From the NCBI GenBank assembly GCA_002409365.1, contig DHUW01000047.1, positions 1-10,843 on the forward strand: a DNA stretch of 10,843 nucleotides, read 5' to 3'. The stretch comes from Anaerolineaceae bacterium UBA5224 (lineage in GTDB: Bacteria > Chloroflexota > Anaerolineae > Anaerolineales > Anaerolineaceae). Below the pieces are notes generated by a model. That model searched no databases and was not told the origin of the DNA. It saw only the letters and a list, made by a program, of their open reading frames with translations. Below, one piece after another: positions 6,433 through 10,843 of this stretch. Position numbers and translations under genes: made by a program. How positions within the stretch are numbered: the stretch's first letter is position 1; each line of letters opens with the position of its first letter.

Positions 6433-6677
6433 TACTGCTTTTTTGCTATCATGAAGTTCGCATAGGACATACGGAAGATTTTCAAGATCTCCTGCAATTC
6501 ATATTTCAAACTTTGGAACGGCATCCAAGCCCTTTCTTGATTTCGGGAGATAAACTAGTCGAAAGATCGAGACCTACCTCGATTCAATCAACTTTTTCAA
6601 TTGCTCTTCACTCAAAATTGGAATGCCCAGTTGGAGTGCCTTGGTATGCTTGGAGCCCGGGTTTTCACCCAAAATGA
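6429..6677 (+). pseudogene. Possible truncated start of a polysaccharide deacetylase-like gene
   Basis: A TTG start overlaps the previous stop (TTGA), as in a coupled operon gene. The first residues, ILLFCYHEV, followed by HTEDFQDLLQFI and an ISGDKL stretch, resemble the N-terminus of NodB-type polysaccharide deacetylases, which begin with a YH motif and reach a catalytic TFDD. Here RPTSIQSTFSIA appears where an R-x-x-S-I-C-L-TFDDA motif would be expected, so the catalytic aspartates are missing. From 6574 onward the DNA is the end of convergent ligA, and the rest of this 82-residue frame is its shadow. I read it as a remnant left when the DNA was joined to the ligA side. A chance open frame is the alternative, and the resemblance is from memory of the family only. 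Confidence 0.35.
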
Positions 6678-8595
6678 GGTAATCGGTATTCTTACTGACC
6701 GAGCCAACGACTTTACCGCCATTTGCTTTGATCAACCCCTCTGCTTGTTCCCGGGAAAGTGTTGGCAGAGTTCCGGTGATGACAAAACTCAAACCATTCA
6801 ATGGCTGGTTTCCTTTGGCTACCTCGACCGCACGAGGCCATACACCTAAATTTCGAAAGTCTTCAAGTAATTTCTGGTTATCCTTCTCCTCAAACCAGGC
6901 ACGAATATCCTTCGCCATGATCTCACCGACGCCATCGACCGTGTTTAACTCATCAATGGTAGCTTCTGAAAGTGCATCAAGGCTTTGAAAAGTTTCACTC
7001 AATTTTTCTGCCGCTACTTCTCCTACACCTCTTATCCCTAAAGCAGTGATAAAACGTGGCAAGGATGGGTTTTTTGAAGCCTGGATCGCATCCAGGAGGT
7101 TCTGTGCTTTTTTGGGACCAAATTTTTCCAGACCAAGCAAATCAGACTCCTGCAATCTGTAAAGGTCAGCAGTCGAATGGATCAGACCAGCATCTACCAG
7201 CTGCAAGACGATTTTTTCCCCAAGCCCTTCGATATCCATGGCACCACGAGAAGCGAAATGCTCAATATTACGACTCAATTGAGCCGGACAGCTGGCATTG
7301 ATGCAATACAGGGCAACTGTTCCTTCTTCTCTTTCAACCGGAGCACCGCAGGAGGGACAATGGGTTGGTATTTCATACGGGACTTGGCTGCCATCCCGCT
7401 TTTCTGGCAGGGAGGCGACAATGTAGGGGATCACTTCACCAGCGCGTTTGAGCAAAACGAAGTCCCCAATACGAATATCTTTGTCGGCAATATAATCGAA
7501 ATTGTGCAACGTTGCCTGCTTAACCACCACGCCACCAATTGGGGCAGGTTCAAGGATCGCCAGCGGGGTCAATGCCCCTGTCCGACCGACATTCACCTGG
7601 ATATCCAATAACTTGGTTTCTACTTCCTCTCCCGGATATTTGTAAGCTAGTGCTCCTCGGGGGTCTTTACCGACAATGCCAAGATCTTCAGAAAGCTGGC
7701 GATCATTGATCTTGATGACCACTCCATCGGCATCATAAGCCCAGGTGTGCCGTTTGGTGGCCTGTGCTTCGCAGATTTCAATGGCTTCCTGGATATTGGC
7801 TGCCTTCCAACGCAAGGGGTTGACCGGTAAGCCGTACGAAGCTATGGTATCCAAAATGGCTTCCTGAGTCAGTGGCAAGGGCTCGCTTGATTCGACGATC
7901 TGGTAAAGATAGAGCTTCATAGGTCGTTGAGCTGTGATGGCAGGGTCCAGCTGGCGCAATGAGCCGGCAGCGGTATTGCGAGGGTTGAGGTAAGTCTTGA
8001 AACCCTTCTCCTCCATTTCTTTGTTTAATTTTTCGAAATCAGATTTGGTGATGAAGGATTCGCCTCTGAAAACAATATGATCCGGGACATGGACGCCTGG
8101 TTTGATGGGGATGCGCAAAGGAATTGTCGGCAGAGTTTTCAAATTTTCAGTAATATCTTCGCCGACGATGCCGTCACCCCGGGTGGCACCCAGGGTGAAC
8201 AATCCATTATCATAGGTCAGCACCACGGTGAGTCCATCCAGCTTGGGTTCGAGGAGAAAATCGGTTTTGAGTACGCGGTTATCAACACGCGAAATTCGGT
8301 CAAACCAATCCAGGGTAGCTTGGGGACCGAAGCCGTTCGCCAGACTGAGGATCGGTGCGGGATGCCTGACTTTTTTGAATTTATCGGATAGCTTGCTTCC
8401 GACCCTCTGCGTGGGAGAGTCTGGTGTGATCAGCTCGGGGTGGAGGGTTTCAAGCTCCTTGAGACGGTTGAAAAGTAAATCGTAATCATAATCGCTGATC
8501 TCGGGTTGATCGAGAGTGTTATAGAGGTAACTATAATAGTTGACTTTATTACGTAATTCTTCAACTTCCTGGATGATTTTGGGATCAGTTGTCAT
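6574..8595 (-). CDS. ligA: NAD-dependent DNA ligase LigA
   Basis: Seals 3'-OH/5'-phosphate nicks in replication and repair using NAD+. At 673 residues it is full length. In order: the NAD-binding Ia domain (1-60, with ISDYDYD), the adenylation domain with the nucleotide-accepting Lys118 in EPKLDG, RGDG at 139-142 and DGVVIKIN at 290-297, the OB fold (about 320-405), a four-cysteine zinc site (C413, C416, C431, C436), helix-hairpin-helix repeats (about 450-565, with GLGEKI and GVGE motifs) and a BRCT domain (about 598-673, with the GGK core). The start is ATG at 8595 because GGAGG lies four bases upstream (complement of 8600-8604); extending the frame further would run through tRNA-Arg. It lies 29 bases after that tRNA, on the same strand and with no terminator between. 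The 3' end is convergent with the membrane-protein operon, and no strong terminator is visible there. Confidence 0.98.
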   Translation of the reverse strand: MTTDPKIIQEVEELRNKVNYYSYLYNTLDQPEISDYDYDLLFNRLKELETLHPELITPDSPTQRVGSKLSDKFKKVRHPAPILSLANGFGPQATLDWFDRISRVDNRVLKTDFLLEPKLDGLTVVLTYDNGLFTLGATRGDGIVGEDITENLKTLPTIPLRIPIKPGVHVPDHIVFRGESFITKSDFEKLNKEMEEKGFKTYLNPRNTAAGSLRQLDPAITAQRPMKLYLYQIVESSEPLPLTQEAILDTIASYGLPVNPLRWKAANIQEAIEICEAQATKRHTWAYDADGVVIKINDRQLSEDLGIVGKDPRGALAYKYPGEEVETKLLDIQVNVGRTGALTPLAILEPAPIGGVVVKQATLHNFDYIADKDIRIGDFVLLKRAGEVIPYIVASLPEKRDGSQVPYEIPTHCPSCGAPVEREEGTVALYCINASCPAQLSRNIEHFASRGAMDIEGLGEKIVLQLVDAGLIHSTADLYRLQESDLLGLEKFGPKKAQNLLDAIQASKNPSLPRFITALGIRGVGEVAAEKLSETFQSLDALSEATIDELNTVDGVGEIMAKDIRAWFEEKDNQKLLEDFRNLGVWPRAVEVAKGNQPLNGLSFVITGTLPTLSREQAEGLIKANGGKVVGSVSKNTDYLILGENPGSKHTKALQLGIPILSEEQLKKLIESR

Positions 8596-8624
8596 GTTGC
8601 CTCCACTACTGACAAAAACACATA

Positions 8625-8696
8625 TATCTCCGCTGGGATTCGAACCCAGATTGCTGGCTTCGGAGGCCAGTGCCTTATCCATTAGGCCACGGAGAC
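8625..8696 (-). tRNA. tRNA-Arg(CCG)
   Basis: A complete cloverleaf on the minus strand: acceptor GTCTCCG/CGGAGAT (first pair G-U), D-arm GCCT...AGGC, anticodon arm CTGGC-CTCCGAA-GCCAG with anticodon CCG (reads CGG), a four-base variable loop, T-arm CTGGG-TTCGAAT-CCCAG, and discriminator A. CCA is not encoded and must be added. The gene precedes ligA in the same direction. Confidence 0.96.
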
Positions 8697-8706
8697 GAGA
8701 GCCTTT

Positions 8707-8715
8707 ATTATATCA
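8707..8715 (-). promoter_or_regulatory. Extended -10 promoter of tRNA-Arg and probably ligA
   Basis: On the minus strand TGATATAAT gives an extended -10 (TATAAT at 8712-8707) ten bases before the mature tRNA 5' end. The -35 region has no good hexamer at 16-18 bases. The element is identical to the one before the paired membrane proteins. As no other promoter is visible between the tRNA and ligA, it probably serves both. Confidence 0.65.
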
Positions 8716-8783
8716 ACGAATGAAAGATTTCGTAGATTTTGTGCGATTAACACTTGTTGATAGAGATCAAAACCATAAAAATA

Positions 8784-8803
8784 GAACGGTCAGATGACCG
8801 TTC
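8784..8803 (-). terminator. Terminator of the radical SAM-DUF2344-HIT operon
   Basis: GAACGGTC and GACCGTTC form an eight-base stem with a four-base loop, 19 bases beyond the HIT stop. On the minus strand it is followed by TATTTTTATGG; on the plus strand by CTTTTAATT, so it could work both ways. It separates the operon from the tRNA-Arg promoter downstream. Confidence 0.8.
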
Positions 8804-8822
8804 CTTTTAATTGTTCAATAAA

Positions 8823-9224
8823 TTACTTTAGTTTTTCCAACATCTCTGGATAGTGCTCAACCAACTCAGGCATGCGTGTGGCGTCGAATTTAATTGCATC
8901 GCCTGTAAAGCGGGGCAAAATGTGGAAATGGAGATGGAAAACGGTTTGAGCACTATGAGGTCCGCTGTTGTTGAAAAACTGAAAACTGTCAATTCCAAGT
9001 TTCTCTGAATAGAGCTGGCAAACCTGGTGCATCAAAGCGGTCACATCCTGTACTACTGGCAGGGGAACATCGATCATATTTCTGTAATGTATCTTGGGGA
9101 TCACCAGGGTGTGGTAACGGGCAATCGGCATGGCGTCCAGGAATGCCATACTATTTTCATTTTCCAGTACAGTCCAGGTCTTAAGACTTTTATCTGCCAT
9201 GGCACAAAATACACAATCTTCCAT
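8823..9224 (-). CDS. HIT-family nucleotide hydrolase or transferase
   Basis: A small (133-residue) histidine-triad protein, a cytoplasmic enzyme class that cleaves nucleoside phosphoramidates or dinucleoside polyphosphates. The triad HLHFH is at residues 97-101, followed by ILPR. Cys4 and Cys7 (CVFC) are the metal-binding pair found in many bacterial members, with His46 and His97 as likely partners. The start is ATG at 9224, which overlaps the TAA of the upstream gene by one base (TAATG) and has GGAGG a few bases before it. The open frame extends 16 residues further upstream to 9272, but that lies inside the DUF2344 gene and lacks family similarity. It is the last gene of the three-gene operon before the hairpin terminator. 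The exact substrate cannot be told. Confidence 0.93.
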   Translation of the reverse strand: MEDCVFCAMADKSLKTWTVLENENSMAFLDAMPIARYHTLVIPKIHYRNMIDVPLPVVQDVTALMHQVCQLYSEKLGIDSFQFFNNSGPHSAQTVFHLHFHILPRFTGDAIKFDATRMPELVEHYPEMLEKLK

Positions 9225-9868
9225 TAGTCCTCCAACTCTGAAAAGTGCAATGCTATACGCTCTATCCGGCAATCCGCAGGGTCAATCCCAAGCAGTTGCA
9301 AAATGTCATCGGGTCTGGCATTTCCTCCAGGTGTTGATGAAAGCTCGAGATCGATCACTGAATCTTGACCAGAAAAGTTGTAATTCAGGATCAGTGGTTT
9401 GTAATCGATGGTCTTGTCTCTACGAGTAACCGGAATTTCAGGTTGGGCCAGGATCTGCTCAAACTTATGTTTAAATTCTTCCTTAGTGATGTCCGGTGGC
9501 AGAGCAATCTGGTATTCACTGGAGAGCAGAGAACCTTGCAATGAAGGCAGTGAATTTTCCACCTGGCTAAGGTCGATGATGCGGATCTCGGAGGGCAGAG
9601 CGTTTTGCAGTTTTTCTCGGATTTCCAAGGCGTCGATCGGTTCATCCAACCAAAAATCGAGCATTTCTGCACTGCTGGTGAAGCCAAGAGGTAAAGCACT
9701 GGCAAGATTCAGGCGGATATGTTTGTTGAAGCCTTGCGTGTAGCGAAGAGGTAGCCTGGAACGTCGCAAAGCTCTTTCAAATATGCGCTGGGTATCCAGG
9801 TGTCCGATAAACCGCAAATTACCGGTTTTCGAATAGCGTACTCTGATGCGAATCGGTGTTTCACTCAT
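9224..9868 (-). CDS. DUF2344 / radical SAM-linked protein (TIGR03936-like)
   Basis: A 214-residue protein that begins IRIRVRYSKTGNLRFIGHLD, with the family's hallmark K.G.LRFIGHLD followed by R..RRS.LPL.YTQGFN and the A.PLG.TS..E region (about residues 45-70). It accompanies radical SAM proteins in many bacteria, as the downstream gene or as a C-terminal fusion. Its role is not established, although a function with tRNA or ribosome modification has been suspected. The ATG at 9868 overlaps the stop of the radical SAM gene (ATGA) and follows GGGGGTG. A TTG at 9880 would add four residues but has no better signal. The C-terminal third (about 130-214) is acidic and more variable. The gene ends one base into the HIT start. 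Here the two parts are separate genes, the unfused arrangement. Confidence 0.92.
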   Translation of the reverse strand: MSETPIRIRVRYSKTGNLRFIGHLDTQRIFERALRRSRLPLRYTQGFNKHIRLNLASALPLGFTSSAEMLDFWLDEPIDALEIREKLQNALPSEIRIIDLSQVENSLPSLQGSLLSSEYQIALPPDITKEEFKHKFEQILAQPEIPVTRRDKTIDYKPLILNYNFSGQDSVIDLELSSTPGGNARPDDILQLLGIDPADCRIERIALHFSELED

Positions 9869-10843
9869 GGGCACCCCCAATAGCTAACTGTTTCAGGTGG
9901 GCGCTGGTTGCCAAAAGTATCCAGGATGCCGCAAGAATAGCAGACATTTCGACAATCTTTGCGGGTGCGACCCAGCTGGCTCCATTCAAAGTCGCGTTTT
10001 AAGTAGTTCTTGGTTACTCCGATATTGATATGATCCCATGGCAGCACTTCGTCCAGGCTTTTTTCACGGTAGGCATAGAAGTCTGGATCTAGATTTTGGC
10101 TCGCAAAAGCGTTGCGCCAAATCTGCAGGTTTTCGCGTTCTCCCCAGGCGTCAAACTTCGCCCCATTCTCCCAGGCATTCTGAATCACTGCTCCAATCCG
10201 GCGATCACCGCGCGAAAGCCATGATTCCAATAAGGTAGAATCAGGAATGTTATATGACATCTTAATCCCGGCTTTGCGTGTGCCTGCTTTGAGATAATCC
10301 AGCTTTTCCTGGATGATTTCCGGTCTTTGGACTGCCAGCCATTGAAAAGGTGTATGGGGTTTGGAAATCAGCGAGGCGATACCAAGATGGATCTTTACAC
10401 TCTTTCCGATGATCTTTTTGCCAATTTGCTGGACTTTGATGCCAGCTTGAAGAATGGCATCTACATCTTCCATTGTTTCGGTAGGCAGACCGATCATGTA
10501 ATAGAGTTTCAGCGACCGCCAGCCGTTTTCAAATATTTTCGTGACGGTTTGATAGAAATCTTCATCGTCCAGCGGTTTATTGATCACGGCACGCATACGC
10601 TCGGTGGCGGCTTCGGGCGCGAGCGTGAATCCTCCACCGGGTTTTAGCTCTTTCAGCTCGTCCATCAGGTCGATCGAAAATGACTCGATCCGCAGGGAGG
10701 GCAGACTGAAAGACAGGTTTCGGTCGTGGAAAGTTTGGTGGACTTTTTGGGTGAGGTCCAGGATTTCGGTATGGTCAGAGGAGGAGAGCGAAAGCAAACC
10801 GACCTCTTCAAATCCGGTGGCATTCAGTCCGTCTTCAATCACT
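9865..10843 (-). CDS. Radical SAM protein (TIGR03960-like), C-terminal part
   Basis: The frame is open to the right edge, so the start and the CxxxCxxC cluster-binding motif are outside the window; about 325 residues are seen. Near the edge, GFEEVGLLSLSSSDHT is the strand region of the radical SAM barrel typical of this family. LAPEAATERMRAVINK, LKLYYMIGLPTET and an LGIASLISKPHTPFQW stretch are further barrel elements, each close to the family pattern. The C-terminal tail contains CRNVCYSCGI (near residues 300-310 of the visible part), three cysteines in CxxxCxxC spacing that could bind a second metal centre. It overlaps the DUF2344 gene by four bases. The reaction is unknown. The GTG at 10842 is probably an internal valine, not the start. 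Confidence 0.9.
   Translation of the reverse strand, partial: VIEDGLNATGFEEVGLLSLSSSDHTEILDLTQKVHQTFHDRNLSFSLPSLRIESFSIDLMDELKELKPGGGFTLAPEAATERMRAVINKPLDDEDFYQTVTKIFENGWRSLKLYYMIGLPTETMEDVDAILQAGIKVQQIGKKIIGKSVKIHLGIASLISKPHTPFQWLAVQRPEIIQEKLDYLKAGTRKAGIKMSYNIPDSTLLESWLSRGDRRIGAVIQNAWENGAKFDAWGERENLQIWRNAFASQNLDPDFYAYREKSLDEVLPWDHINIGVTKNYLKRDFEWSQLGRTRKDCRNVCYSCGILDTFGNQRPPETVSYWGCP

Noticed and set aside
6566..6583. Hairpin ATCGAG/CTCGAT at the ligA stop as a terminator
   Set aside because: The stem is six bases, the stop codon is in the loop, and no T-run follows on the minus strand.
8596..8682. 29-residue N-terminal extension of LigA
   Set aside because: The extension is translated tRNA-Arg sequence; ATG 8595 has a good GGAGG and matches the family N-terminus.
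9225..9272. 16-residue N-terminal extension of the HIT protein
   Set aside because: It overlaps the DUF2344 coding region in another frame, while ATG 9224 has a GGAGG and starts at the usual place.
1..10843. CRISPR array, insertion sequence, prophage or defence genes
   Set aside because: No regularly spaced repeats, transposase or integrase motifs, or defence-protein signatures were seen on either strand.

Overview
The window looks like chromosomal DNA of a free-living bacterium, most likely a Chloroflexota member of the Anaerolineae type. This rests on the sugar-binding lipoprotein with a long Thr-Glu-Ala-Pro linker after an LSAC lipobox, the permease-permease-binding protein order without an ATPase gene, and the separate radical SAM (TIGR03960-like) and DUF2344 genes. 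The lineage is inferred from style; no 16S or marker comparison was possible.

Layout. Positions 1-900 (+) hold the 3' part of a probable beta-propeller protein of unknown function. Positions 1022-4603 (+) form a carbohydrate ABC importer: a MalF-like permease with two extra membrane segments, an overlapping MalG-like permease, and a family 1 solute-binding lipoprotein. The unit ends at a strong terminator (4625-4655). The ssrA promoter overlaps that terminator, and the one-piece tmRNA gene follows (4679-5076) with its own terminator. Positions 5107-5410 contain no gene but carry nested inverted repeats, a T-arm-like hairpin and an extended -10 promoter. That promoter drives two overlapping half-size membrane proteins (5411-5944 and 5941-6432) that are clearly paralogous to each other and resemble halves of an ArsP/YraQ-type permease. 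An overlapping short frame (from 6429) looks like the start of a polysaccharide deacetylase cut off against the convergent ligA.

On the minus strand, read from the right edge: a partial radical SAM gene (10843-9865), a DUF2344 gene (9868-9224) and a HIT-family hydrolase (9224-8823). They overlap by 4 and 1 bases and end at a symmetrical hairpin terminator (8784-8803). Next come tRNA-Arg(CCG) with its own extended -10 promoter, and then, 29 bases downstream with no terminator between, NAD-dependent DNA ligase ligA (8595-6574).

Most of the window is ordinary housekeeping and transport DNA. The best candidates for something less described are the split half-permease pair, the terminator/promoter overlap at ssrA, the tRNA-Arg/ligA transcription unit and the truncated deacetylase-like frame. 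No defence system, mobile element or CRISPR array was seen.
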